Shown here: positions 1 to 8,438 of the stretch, one piece after another
Layout: each line of letters opens with the position of its first letter
Numbering within the stretch: position 1 is the first letter of the stretch
NCBI GenBank assembly: GCA_020186115.1
Contig: WSYJ01000086.1
Location: forward strand, 558,001-622,000
Reading direction: 5' to 3'
Source of the DNA: Histomonas meleagridis
Taxonomy: Eukaryota; Parabasalia; Tritrichomonadida; Dientamoebidae
DNA length: 64,000 bases
Made by a program: the position numbers and the translations under genes
The notes under the pieces: generated by a model
Told to the model about the DNA's origin: nothing
The model's input: only the letters and a program-made list of their open reading frames with translations
Databases searched by the model: none

Positions 1-1302
1 GATCTTGATTTTTACGAAATTGTTTTATTTATATTTAATAGGGTAATGATATTGATGAAGAATAAATTGAAATGATATATTTTATATTTGGATAACATCA
101 ATATTCAATTTTATAATTATGAAACTCTTCAAACCAATAATTTAGTCAAAAAATTCATTTAAATAAAATAAATATGTTAACAAAAAACAATTTACTTATT
201 CACTACCTTTATTTTATAAGATCTAAAAGGGAATATAAGTTAACCTAAATGTTCAATCTTTAAAATTTATTTTACCACAAATCTCATAAACATTATATAA
301 GAAGGTAATGATATTTAAAACAAACAGTTTTTATTCTCTAAACGGTCGTTTGACACTGAATAGAATAAAATTATCTCGTCGTTCTCATCATTTTAATCCT
401 TAAAAATATAGGACAAAAACTAACTTAGTTTTTATCATGGCATTTCTATAAATATGATCTAAAAAAATGATACCTTTAGCATATCAGGTAATTTTTTTCT
501 GATTTCTGAGACAGGGTGGACTTTTTCACTGAAATTATACGTTAAAGGATCACTTCAACTTTACTTCTAATTTAATATAAAACACAAAAATTTTTGTCCC
601 ACATCGTATTCAATTTGTCAGTTATATACTTGATATAAAATGTAAATATCTTTATCAATATAGAATATATATGCCATACATTCATAATATATATTTTAAT
701 ATTTAATTATTTATTTATTATAGGTTATAAAAAATTGTGCTTCATTGAACTAACTATAATTTAAAATCATAAATTTTTCATCATTTTATTCGTTAATGCT
801 TCTCAATTATAAGTAGCATATTTGGATGGTGTTTACTCATTGATCTCAGCATCATTATCACAAAAGTTTGTTAAATCTGATTGATAAATACAGGCGGCTC
901 TAAGTAAATTGACCTGTTTTTTATGACCTTCCAACCTAACGTTAATTCACAATTACTTTGGGTCCAGACTGGGACTCTTATATATATAAATGAAGCTTAA
1001 CCAAATGTCTACAATTTTGAATAGTTTATTTAATTTCGAAATTGTTATACAACTGAATGGTACCGATCATTTTTAATACAAAAAAATGAAAATATTAACA
1101 CAAACACCCATCCAGAATTGGTTATATATATATATAATAAAATACATCATATGTTATATTTAAAATTCATAAAAAAATTAGAATATGTCAAGTTCTTTTA
1201 AAACTAAAAATAGCCCAATCAGTACTGATATTTCCAAGAATATCAATAACATTATGTCACTCAAAAACATCATATTAAAAAATAAAAACCATAAACATAG
1301 GT
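1..1302. other. A/T-rich stretch without a recognisable gene
   Basis: No reading frame with coding character is visible on either strand. The stretch is A/T-rich with short homopolymer runs and a (TA)n tract near 1126-1137. It lies downstream of the minus-strand gene that ends at 1303, so its right edge probably holds that gene's 3' untranslated region. I see no tRNA, repeat or mobile-element signature. Confidence 0.5.
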
Positions 1303-3168
1303 TTAGTGTGTTTTTTCATGTTTTTTCCGGCTTAAAATTTTCGCAACAAATCGAAATACAAAAATGATTTGGTACAAAAGTGGTATCACATGGAACTGCA
1401 CAGAAATTCCAAACCATGGCGATATTGCCTTATCAAACAAATATTTCATAGCCAAAAGATGTGTGGAAACATTTGCAACCAATACACCAAATGCAATATC
1501 GAAAATCATTCCAAAACTAACCTGATACTCAAGCATAGCAAACAAACATTCGAATGTAGTAACGCTCAAAAACATCACAATAAGACCCATATGTTGTGAA
1601 ACAATATCATATGAAAATGATTTTCCTAAATGAACTCCATAAATTGAAATGAACCCGTTTTGACCTTCAATTTGTGTAAAAGAAATTGGTGTGGCAAATA
1701 CTGATAATATCAGCCAGATGATTAACAAAATAGAAACCAAAGATTTCCTTAATAACGTTCCGATATAAACGGGCGCAAGTAAAATTCTCAAAATTGTATG
1801 CCTTTGAAAAGTGTTCTCAAATTTGTTTGAAATTTTCTGTGGAATAAACATTGATGCGATAACAAGAATTTGATATATAATGGAAAACCAAAAGAAAAAC
1901 ACAACTGAATGAACATTATAATCAATGGTTCTTTCATGTACAACTGGACCACCAGTGACGCCAATTGAAAAATTACATGTTTCATTCAAATCTCCAGAAA
2001 TTGTAATTGAATGTTTACCTTTTTCAAGGTACGTGTTCATTGTATACAAATACCCATTTCTTCCGACTTTTCTATTAAATACTAAGTCTCCTGTTACATC
2101 ACCCGAAACATGGAAATTCTTGAGTTTTTCAGAAAATGAAACAACACGAATCTGGAAACTTTCGAATGCCATTGTAGTCGCGGCAATTTCATCGGGTGTA
2201 GGGAATGTGAGTATTGCGACATCTGTTTCATTCGAATAATGTTTTTTGTAATTGACGCGACCGTTATCTATTGAAAGTATTCCGTAACCGTCCATCGTCA
2301 TGAGTGAAGTTCCTGTGATTTCTATCGTTTTTCCATAATGTCGACTCTCGAAGTCGTGATGTGGGTGTGAATGACCATTTAAAAGAGTAACTATGTTATA
2401 ACTTTTGTCACTGAGGATTTCGGCAAAAGTTCGATTAGATATTGTTGATCTGACATTATCAAGTGGATACATCATTTCGGTTGAAAAATGAACAGCAACT
2501 ATGGTGTACATTGCGCTCTTATCATTATCGAGTTCAATTTCGAGTTCATCAAGCATTTTTGGTTTCATGGGAAGAATGTAATGCCATGCTGAATGTCCTG
2601 AGGGAAAATCAATAGGACTGAATGCAACAACTCTAAGCCCTCCTTTTATATATGATTTAGCATAAAACATTCCGATTGGATTTAATAAATATTGATAATA
2701 TTTTGGTTGAAATGAAGCACGAGCCCACGTATCATGATTGCCAAGGATTTCGATAAGATCAGAGCCATTCATTCCTGAAGCATCACGAATTTTTTTGTAT
2801 AATATCCAATGATCTTCATGTGGGTATCCTGCTGAAAAAACATCTTCTTCATCTAGGTTATCTGTGATATCTCCTGTTATTACTGTGTAAATAGGCTTGA
2901 CAACATTTTTAATATGTTCAAGAGAATTGCCAAGTCTCTTACATGAATTAGGATGGATTGGTGAAACATGAAGGTCTGTGAGATGAGCAATCCAAATTGG
3001 ATCTGTGTTATGATCAAATATTGTATTATCATCAACAGGAATTTCTTTGAAGATTTCAGGAACCCTTCTTGTATCATAATAAAAGTATGAAATCACTACA
3101 ATTATTGGCGGCAAAAACAAAGATATGATACGTGATATATTTTGGCGTATTGATGCAAATACACCCAT
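1303..3168 (-). CDS. TMEM62-like calcineurin-type metallophosphoesterase, membrane protein
   Basis: A 621-residue protein with the full metallophosphoesterase signature: DLH at residues 65-67, GD at 99-100, GNHD at 143-146, a VxxH at about 224-227 and GHSH at 265-268. These are the usual ligands of a di-metal centre. A hydrophobic segment at about 13-30 precedes the catalytic domain, and several hydrophobic helices follow residue 420. An N-terminal anchor, phosphoesterase, beta-rich linker and multi-helix tail is the TMEM62 layout. The phosphoesterase probably faces the lumen or cell exterior; that is inferred from the layout. The substrate is unknown for the family. The C terminus is basic (KKHEKTH). 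All metal-binding motifs are intact, so an active enzyme is expected. The ATG at 3166-3168 is the only sensible start. Confidence 0.88.
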   Translation of the reverse strand: MGVFASIRQNISRIISLFLPPIIVVISYFYYDTRRVPEIFKEIPVDDNTIFDHNTDPIWIAHLTDLHVSPIHPNSCKRLGNSLEHIKNVVKPIYTVITGDITDNLDEEDVFSAGYPHEDHWILYKKIRDASGMNGSDLIEILGNHDTWARASFQPKYYQYLLNPIGMFYAKSYIKGGLRVVAFSPIDFPSGHSAWHYILPMKPKMLDELEIELDNDKSAMYTIVAVHFSTEMMYPLDNVRSTISNRTFAEILSDKSYNIVTLLNGHSHPHHDFESRHYGKTIEITGTSLMTMDGYGILSIDNGRVNYKKHYSNETDVAILTFPTPDEIAATTMAFESFQIRVVSFSEKLKNFHVSGDVTGDLVFNRKVGRNGYLYTMNTYLEKGKHSITISGDLNETCNFSIGVTGGPVVHERTIDYNVHSVVFFFWFSIIYQILVIASMFIPQKISNKFENTFQRHTILRILLAPVYIGTLLRKSLVSILLIIWLILSVFATPISFTQIEGQNGFISIYGVHLGKSFSYDIVSQHMGLIVMFLSVTTFECLFAMLEYQVSFGMIFDIAFGVLVANVSTHLLAMKYLFDKAISPWFGISVQFHVIPLLYQIIFVFRFVAKILSRKKHEKTH

Positions 3169-3947
3169 TTGGAAAACGAGTATGAAAACAATTCATAAAC
3201 CATTTAAATTTTTTATTTTCAATCCCATACCTAAATCTTGCCAAATTTTTCACTTCACTTATCTAAAAAATGGAATTTCTTGTTGTACATTTAAAAAATA
3301 TAAATATAACAAGATACCTAAAGTGCAATAATTACTTCTGTATTGTAATAAAATTTAACTAAATATCATAATGACCACTGACTCAGTTTTTTATCAAAAC
3401 GAGAAAAATAAAAGTGCCAACGATATCGGTCAAATCGGTTAATTGAATACGAATGTGATTCAATAATGTCAAATGACATTATCCGATAAATACGTTTTGA
3501 ATAAATAATCGGTCGGTTCTGAACAAATCGAATACATATCCTTTTTTTATAACGATTCCGTTTTTATGTTGGGATCGTCATGAATTGAGAGGACATTCAA
3601 AAAACCGCTACAGCGTAGCACAATAGATGTGAAGCATAATTACATCATGGCAGGAGGAGTGGTTTTCCAAAAGCAAAAATAAAAGAAGGGTTGTGGCAGA
3701 ACGCCCGTAGATTGCATACAAAATACTCACGCATCGAATAACGACGGTTTGGGCCAGTCAAAATGTTATTTTACATACATCCATTCAATCTTTTCCTTTA
3801 TAATCGCGTTTTGGCCAAATTTTTTTGATCCAAAAAATTTCTAATATTCCATAACACTTAATTTGTACCAACGGGTACTTCAAAAAAATAAAATTTATGT
3901 TATATTAAAATTTTTAAGGGTGAATTTGAGTGAACATTTTGTGAAAA
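3169..3947. other. Intergenic region with a GC-richer patch
   Basis: There is no convincing gene. The left part is the probable promoter and leader of the phosphoesterase gene. About 3576-3780 is richer in G+C than its surroundings, but all frames are broken by stops. It may be a remnant of an old gene or inserted element; I could not match it to a family. Confidence 0.4.
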
Positions 3948-4622
3948 TTATATTGCAAGTGCTGCACCAAGGTGGATTAGAACTTGTGCAACTGAATATG
4001 TTGACATGATTCCGAATCTTCTTGGATTCTTATCAACACCCATTGCATGAAGCAGAAGGAAAGAATCGGAAACAACAAAGAAACAGTATCCAACGAAGCA
4101 TAGAATGAACGATGGATGGAAAATTGGGTAAATATAGCACCTTGCAGCTGATGAAGCCAAATTGAAATTAAGGAGTAAATAATATGATAAGAAAGCAAGG
4201 TTCAGCATATTTGTAAGGCTAGATTTGGATACAAAATATAATACATTGATTAATGGAATTGGAATTATTAATGATAAGATTAATTTAGAAACAGATTTCC
4301 AATGAATATCAAAGAACAAATTGATGGAAAGATGACCTATTGCAAAACATAATCCTCCTATTATTGTATATTTTAATTTTGGGAAAAGGAGGAATAAATC
4401 TCCTAGCCAACAAAATATACCGAACACAATTACTTTCCAATTAACGTCGTGTGTTATTTGAAGCCAAACTATCGATATTGAAGGAATAAGGAGCAATTTT
4501 GTTATGTCAAATAATTTACATGATTTTCCTCGAGGAGCATTACCTCCAAGCAGAAGGTTAATGCAAATCAGACCGATATTTATGAGCATTGCTAATGTTG
4601 AAAAAACGAAGAATACGTCCAT
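3948..4622 (-). CDS. YhhN/TMEM86 family membrane protein (lysoplasmalogenase-like)
   Basis: A 224-residue protein made almost entirely of hydrophobic helices, about eight in number. The family-typical acidic motifs sit inside membrane segments: a WLGDLFLLFP stretch, then AIGHLSIN, and later VVSDSFLLLHAMG. In the YhhN/TMEM86 family the conserved Asp residues of the GD and SD motifs are thought to form the active site of lysoplasmalogenase, which cleaves the vinyl-ether bond of lysoplasmalogens. Length and motif order fit the family. The gene starts 60 bp from the divergent gene at 4682, so the two share a short intergenic promoter. Family assignment is firm; the enzymatic activity is inferred. 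Confidence 0.8.
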   Translation of the reverse strand: MDVFFVFSTLAMLINIGLICINLLLGGNAPRGKSCKLFDITKLLLIPSISIVWLQITHDVNWKVIVFGIFCWLGDLFLLFPKLKYTIIGGLCFAIGHLSINLFFDIHWKSVSKLILSLIIPIPLINVLYFVSKSSLTNMLNLAFLSYYLLLNFNLASSAARCYIYPIFHPSFILCFVGYCFFVVSDSFLLLHAMGVDKNPRRFGIMSTYSVAQVLIHLGAALAI

Positions 4623-4681
4623 TTACAACAATGATAACTTTTGAAGAACGTTTAAAATCGGATTTCAACGTCGAAAATTAA
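4623..4681. promoter_or_regulatory. Short bidirectional promoter
   Basis: Only 59 bp separate two divergent start codons. The stretch contains GAACGTTTAAAAT and, 20 bp on, CAACGTCG. AACGT-type motifs recur close to other starts in this window (17085, 20473, 11748), so they are probable core promoter elements. Confidence 0.45.
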
Positions 4682-5065
4682 ATGGGAGAAAAATCAAACT
4701 CGATTTTCGTTGCAGTCCCTGGGTTATTTGTGACAGGAGATCCATTAAATGATGCCATTTCTGATGCAATTGTTGAATCAATGGGTGTTGAGCCAAAAGA
4801 TATTGAAGTTATTGAATTAAATAACAAATTTTATGTTTTCATAAAATCTATTCCAATAACATTTCAGGAGGCATGCGGTGTTGTTTGTAAGTCAGCAGAA
4901 CTCACAAAAACATATGAACATAATATTGCATTTTTGTCAAAATTAATTAGAAAAGCTGATAAACACCAAAAAGAAATCAATATACTTACAAACGAAATTG
5001 AGTCATTAAAAGAAGAAAACGATGCACTGTCAAAAGAGTTATGTCTTTTAATGAATGAAAATTAG
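4682..5065 (+). CDS. Hypothetical small protein with C-terminal coiled coil
   Basis: A 127-residue protein that I do not recognise. Residues 1-80 look like a small mixed alpha/beta domain (IFVAVPGLFVTGDPLND near the start). Residues 83-125 are a charged heptad-like stretch rich in K, E and L, a probable coiled coil. No signal peptide, membrane segment or catalytic motif is evident. It shares a 59-bp promoter region with the YhhN-family gene on the other strand. The ATG at 4682 is the first in the frame. It is probably a real gene, given the clean frame, normal codon use and tight spacing. Confidence 0.65.
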   Translation: MGEKSNSIFVAVPGLFVTGDPLNDAISDAIVESMGVEPKDIEVIELNNKFYVFIKSIPITFQEACGVVCKSAELTKTYEHNIAFLSKLIRKADKHQKEINILTNEIESLKEENDALSKELCLLMNEN

Positions 5066-5175
5066 ATGTTGTTTGAATCACAATTTGTCTTCTTTAACTC
5101 TCAAAACTAAAGCGTAGTTTAAAAATTCGTGTTTAAATATTTTAAAACAAAAAATTCATTGAATACATTTTTATT

Positions 5176-5640
5176 CTAGTCCTTATCTGAAATTGATAGC
5201 GAAGGGCTTCTTGGAACAAGGCGTGACCCTGGATGAGGGTTTGCTAAAAATTTTTGTAATCGACGATTTGCTTTTTCAAGCTTTAAATACCATTCATCTT
5301 CGGGTGTTTTTGGAATCTTCTTCAATGCTTTTTTACATTTTGCTTCCATTTTCGTTGCAACCTGAAATAGTAAATGAGTTTTATTTTTGTGTAAATATGT
5401 TTTGGAATTTAACCAAACAAGTTTTACGTCATACCGAAAGTCATCTGGGCTTTTGTATTGCCTTTTTTCGAGCTTACTTTTTATTGTTCCAAGATCCATA
5501 GGTTCTTGAATAATAGAAAGATAGTCTGGATTTTGTTTAGTATCTACTGGTCTTAAGTACTCTTTTGAGAGAGGATGTGCCATGAGTTTGTCTATAAAAG
5601 CTTTACAAAATTTAAACTCAGTTTCTGTGAAGTTGTTCAT
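5176..5640 (-). CDS. Bromodomain protein lacking the acetyl-lysine asparagine
   Basis: A 154-residue protein, mostly one bromodomain. Residues 38-84 carry the ZA loop and helix B/C signature: PDYLSIIQEPMDLGTIKSKL, then a YKSPDDFRYDVKLVWLN segment. The helix-C motif that in active bromodomains reads N-x-x-x-Y-N is here N78-S-K-T-Y82-L83, so the Asn that anchors acetyl-lysine is Leu. The start is the ATG at 5638-5640; the frame is open further upstream but contains no other ATG. An AAAAGTG motif lies on the coding strand 25 nt before this ATG. The gene is divergent from the M18-like gene. A basic tail with PRSPSLSISDKD follows the domain. It may bind another ligand or act as a scaffold. Confidence 0.82.
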   Translation of the reverse strand: MNNFTETEFKFCKAFIDKLMAHPLSKEYLRPVDTKQNPDYLSIIQEPMDLGTIKSKLEKRQYKSPDDFRYDVKLVWLNSKTYLHKNKTHLLFQVATKMEAKCKKALKKIPKTPEDEWYLKLEKANRRLQKFLANPHPGSRLVPRSPSLSISDKD

Positions 5641-5759
5641 TTTTCCTTTTGTAGGCCAATTTATGCACTTTTCATAAAGCGTCAAAAATTTAATGGTTTA
5701 TTCGCATCGTTGTTTCTTGATGCAGCGAACGTTAATAATGAATATCAAAAGTGCCAAAA
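5641..5759. promoter_or_regulatory. Bidirectional promoter region with AAAAGTG motifs in both directions
   Basis: This 119-bp gap separates two divergent ATGs. An AAAAGTGCC motif (5747-5755) lies 6 nt before the plus-strand ATG. An AAAAGTGC lies on the minus strand (5665-5672), 25 nt before the other ATG. A CGAACGTTAATAATG stretch sits between them. The same motifs precede many other starts here. Confidence 0.5.
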
Positions 5760-6968
5760 ATGGACATCTTATCATATATCGATAAAACTCCTACAATTGC
5801 ACATTTAGTAGAAATTTCAAAGAATCTACTTTTAGGTTCCGATTATGTTGAGTTGAACGAAAATGATGAATGGAATACAATCCCAGATAAATTTTTTATT
5901 TGTCATCTCAATGAGAGTATTGCAATTTTTAAAGTGGCAAACACAAATAATGGATTGATTGTCGCTGTAAATGGAGATTCACCATGTTTCAAAATTAAAC
6001 CAAATACACATATTATTAAAAATTGTGAGCAACTTATCCTTGCACCACACGGACTTGGGTTATGGTTTTCCTGGCTTGACAGAGATCTGACAATCTCAGG
6101 GAAAGTTTTATTCCAAAAAAATGGGAAAAAAGAATCAAAACTTATTCATTGTGATTCAACTGTCACAGAAATACCTTCAATTGCATCGCATCTATCACAT
6201 AATTCAATTACAACTAATTTTGATTTAGAAAAACATTTTAACTCAGTGATAAGTGTTAATTTTTCAGATCCAACAAATAATATTGTTTCACCAAAATTAT
6301 TAGAAATAATTGCTAAAGAATGTTCTTGCAATGTATCAGATATTATAGATTTTGATATTTCGATTGTATCTGCCGAAAAAGCAGCAAAAGTTGGAATCAA
6401 CGACGAATTTTTAAATTCGCAAAGAATAAGCACATCAGTTCCTAGTATCCTTAGTTTGATGGAACTTATTTCTTCGGAACCTCCGACTGATGGCTTCCGT
6501 TCTCTTTATATCACCAGTGAAAACGAAAAAACGAACTTCATTGAAACGGTTTTGACACGTATCGGCATTGATAAACGGTCGTTCAGGAAAGTGTCAATAA
6601 TTTCTGTTAGTCGAATTCCAGGTTCGGCACCAAATCATACAAATGAAGTTTCTAACATACCATTAGGGAGTGGCGTATTTTACGTGCAAAGTCCTTCTAA
6701 TAAGTTTGCATGTGATCAGATGCTTATTAACAAAATCATTTCTATGGCCAAATCTTTTAAATTAAATAATGTACAGATAAAAGATGAAGAAACTCTTGAA
6801 TGCTCAATGGGTAAAAATTTGATGAATAATTTAGGAACACATGTTATGGAAATTGGATTTCCAATTCTTGGACTAAATACAATCCGCGAAACAGCGGCTG
6901 TTTGCGATATTAAGACATTTAACTCAATTCTACATTTGCTATTTAACGGAGAATTATTTAAAAATTAA
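5760..6968 (+). CDS. M18 aspartyl aminopeptidase-like protein, probable pseudoenzyme
   Basis: A 402-residue protein with the M18 (DNPEP-like) architecture. GLWFSWLDRDLTISGKVL at about 100-117 matches the family's GxWHTWFDRDLxLAGRV stretch. An IPSIASHL stretch follows, then GINDEFLNSQRIS, and NTIRE near the C terminus. The metal ligands are lost. The VxHxDSP His is Asn71 (AVNGDSP), the RLDN Asp is gone (QRISTS), no HEEVGS stretch is present, and the terminal MHSIRE His is Asn (LNTIRE). Asp73 remains. Loss of all these sites with the fold retained points to a non-catalytic homologue, perhaps a subunit of a mixed M18 assembly. The ATG at 5760 follows an AAAAGTGCC motif; an in-frame GTG at 5751 is not needed. 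Confidence 0.8.
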   Translation: MDILSYIDKTPTIAHLVEISKNLLLGSDYVELNENDEWNTIPDKFFICHLNESIAIFKVANTNNGLIVAVNGDSPCFKIKPNTHIIKNCEQLILAPHGLGLWFSWLDRDLTISGKVLFQKNGKKESKLIHCDSTVTEIPSIASHLSHNSITTNFDLEKHFNSVISVNFSDPTNNIVSPKLLEIIAKECSCNVSDIIDFDISIVSAEKAAKVGINDEFLNSQRISTSVPSILSLMELISSEPPTDGFRSLYITSENEKTNFIETVLTRIGIDKRSFRKVSIISVSRIPGSAPNHTNEVSNIPLGSGVFYVQSPSNKFACDQMLINKIISMAKSFKLNNVQIKDEETLECSMGKNLMNNLGTHVMEIGFPILGLNTIRETAAVCDIKTFNSILHLLFNGELFKN

Positions 6969-7287
6969 TGTAATTTTAAAATTTAATCTTTTTCAAGTTG
7001 TCTATAAACATTTTCAATTCATATGTTTGTTTACCTTTGGCTTTAGGTTATATCCGATAAATATAAAAATCAAAAATTGTTATTAATTCATTAAATATTT
7101 AATTAGACTTTAATAAGTTAATTTTAATTAAATCATGTTTTTCATTGTTAAGATTAATAACTGATTAGGGAAATGTGAGTAAGTAATAAATTTTTGTAAT
7201 ATTAAATATTATTTAAAAGAATGCATTGATAAAAAAAATTATTTGTTATGAGTAGGTTTAAAAAATTATTGCTCAGTTGCGTCTGTT
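6969..7287. other. A/T-rich intergenic gap
   Basis: Two convergent genes end on either side. The gap holds A/T-rich sequence only, presumably the 3' untranslated regions of the M18-like gene and the uS14 gene. Confidence 0.5.
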
Positions 7288-7461
7288 TTAATCATATTTC
7301 TTGAAACCAAGAAGTCCAGCACGTTCACGGAAGCATCTACGGCACATGTTAATTCCATATGAGCGAATAACACCACGACGGCGTTGGCAGCAACGGCATC
7401 CACGTTCAAAAGAACCCTTAGCATGATCACGGTTGTGTTTTGGAACAAAGTTTGCTGGCAT
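7288..7461 (-). CDS. RPS29: Small ribosomal subunit protein uS14 (eukaryotic S29)
   Basis: A 57-residue protein that is easily missed, because a longer meaningless frame overlaps it on the same strand. Its sequence has the eukaryotic uS14 pattern: an N-terminal segment rich in H, N and R, then C22-x2-C25 and C40-x2-C43 zinc ligands around [18 protein letters not shown], and the closing LGFKKYD. Human S29 is 56 residues, so the length fits. It binds 18S rRNA in the head of the small subunit. Upstream of the ATG the coding strand has GCGGTTATAACGGTTATGG and then TCCCTTTTTAC, resembling Myb-type and CCTTT-type promoter elements known from Trichomonas vaginalis. Nothing is missing from the protein. 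Confidence 0.93.
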   Translation of the reverse strand: MPANFVPKHNRDHAKGSFERGCRCCQRRRGVIRSYGINMCRRCFRERAGLLGFKKYD

Positions 7462-7759
7462 TTGTAAAAAGGGAGACCATAACCGTTATAACCGCTATCA
7501 ATCCGTTCGCCGAAAACTTCAACAAAAATAACTTGAAGAAATATTGAAAACATTACTTATTTCGTTTCAAATTAATTATGCGTAACACATTCAAAATATA
7601 CCATAAATCAGTCGATTCTTTATAATAAAAAAACTAAAGAGCGAAATATTCGATTAGAAAACATTTATCAGAATTTTATTCAAAAGTGACGAGGACAAGC
7701 AAAACGGATTTTGTAATAAAAAGCGGTTTTTTAGAAAAATTGAATAATTCATATTTAAG

Positions 7760-8197
7760 ATGTCTTACGTTGACACAATAAACCAACGCGCCGAGGAAGC
7801 CAAAGGTCAAGTACGTGCCAGCCCAGGAAAGGCTCTTAAAATTGTTTTACAGGAAATGCCAGTTCGTCCAAAACATGTTATCGAAAAAAGCGATAGCAAA
7901 GAAGCACAAGCTCAAAAGATGACACAAGCAAAGGATGCAGCTGCAAAAGCAGTTTGCTCAATACTTTGTTCTATTGAATCAGCTAAACTCGCTGGCGCTA
8001 TTAAAGAATTAACTGATGATGAACGAGATACTTTGATGAAGTTCGTTTATCGTGGATTTGCCGAACGTGAAATTGTTGATGGCAAACCAAAATGCACATA
8101 TGATTGCAACCTTCTCTTAAAGGCCCATGAAGAAATCACAAAAATCAACGGAAACGGCCCCATTATTCGCTCCATTCACACTCGTCTTGAGGTTTAA
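7760..8197 (+). CDS. ARPC5: Actin-related protein 2/3 complex subunit 5 (p16-Arc)
   Basis: A 145-residue all-helical protein. It has family-typical stretches: ALKIVLQEMPVRPK near residue 25, then DERDTLMKFVYRGFAE at about 88-103, and a closing segment LLLKAHEEITKINGNGPIIRSIHTRL, which matches the LLxWHE...GxGxIVRxLTxR ending of ARPC5. The Arp2/3 complex nucleates branched actin filaments, and ARPC5 with ARPC4 stabilises the Arp2 side. Length is close to the usual 150 residues. An AAAAGTG motif lies 71 nt upstream (7682-7688). The frame is complete and uninterrupted. Confidence 0.92.
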   Translation: MSYVDTINQRAEEAKGQVRASPGKALKIVLQEMPVRPKHVIEKSDSKEAQAQKMTQAKDAAAKAVCSILCSIESAKLAGAIKELTDDERDTLMKFVYRGFAEREIVDGKPKCTYDCNLLLKAHEEITKINGNGPIIRSIHTRLEV

Positions 8198-8438
8198 ATA
8201 AATCTACCAAGTGATGTATTTGATAATTTTTTTCTTCTTATTCATCAAAAGTAATTTCCTATTTTTTCGACACATTTATTAATGTTTTCCAAAGCATTTA
8301 TTCCTGAAAAAAAAAATTGCTGGGCAGAATAAAGATATTTGGAAAGAGTTGCCATGTTTGAACGATAGTAAACTTTGAACCCATTTTAATCGTCAATAAA
8401 AGTGCTGAATCACATCCGCAGCTCAAGATTCCCCTAAA

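Noticed and set aside
5751..5759. GTG as start of the M18-like gene (likewise GTG, TTG at 30677, 35809, 40511, 47630)
   Set aside because: Eukaryotic initiation at ATG is expected; each has an ATG a few codons later, in several cases placed just after a promoter motif.
7266..7553. A 95-codon minus-strand frame overlapping uS14
   Set aside because: The ribosomal protein in a neighbouring frame has all its zinc ligands; the longer frame is an artefact of its composition.
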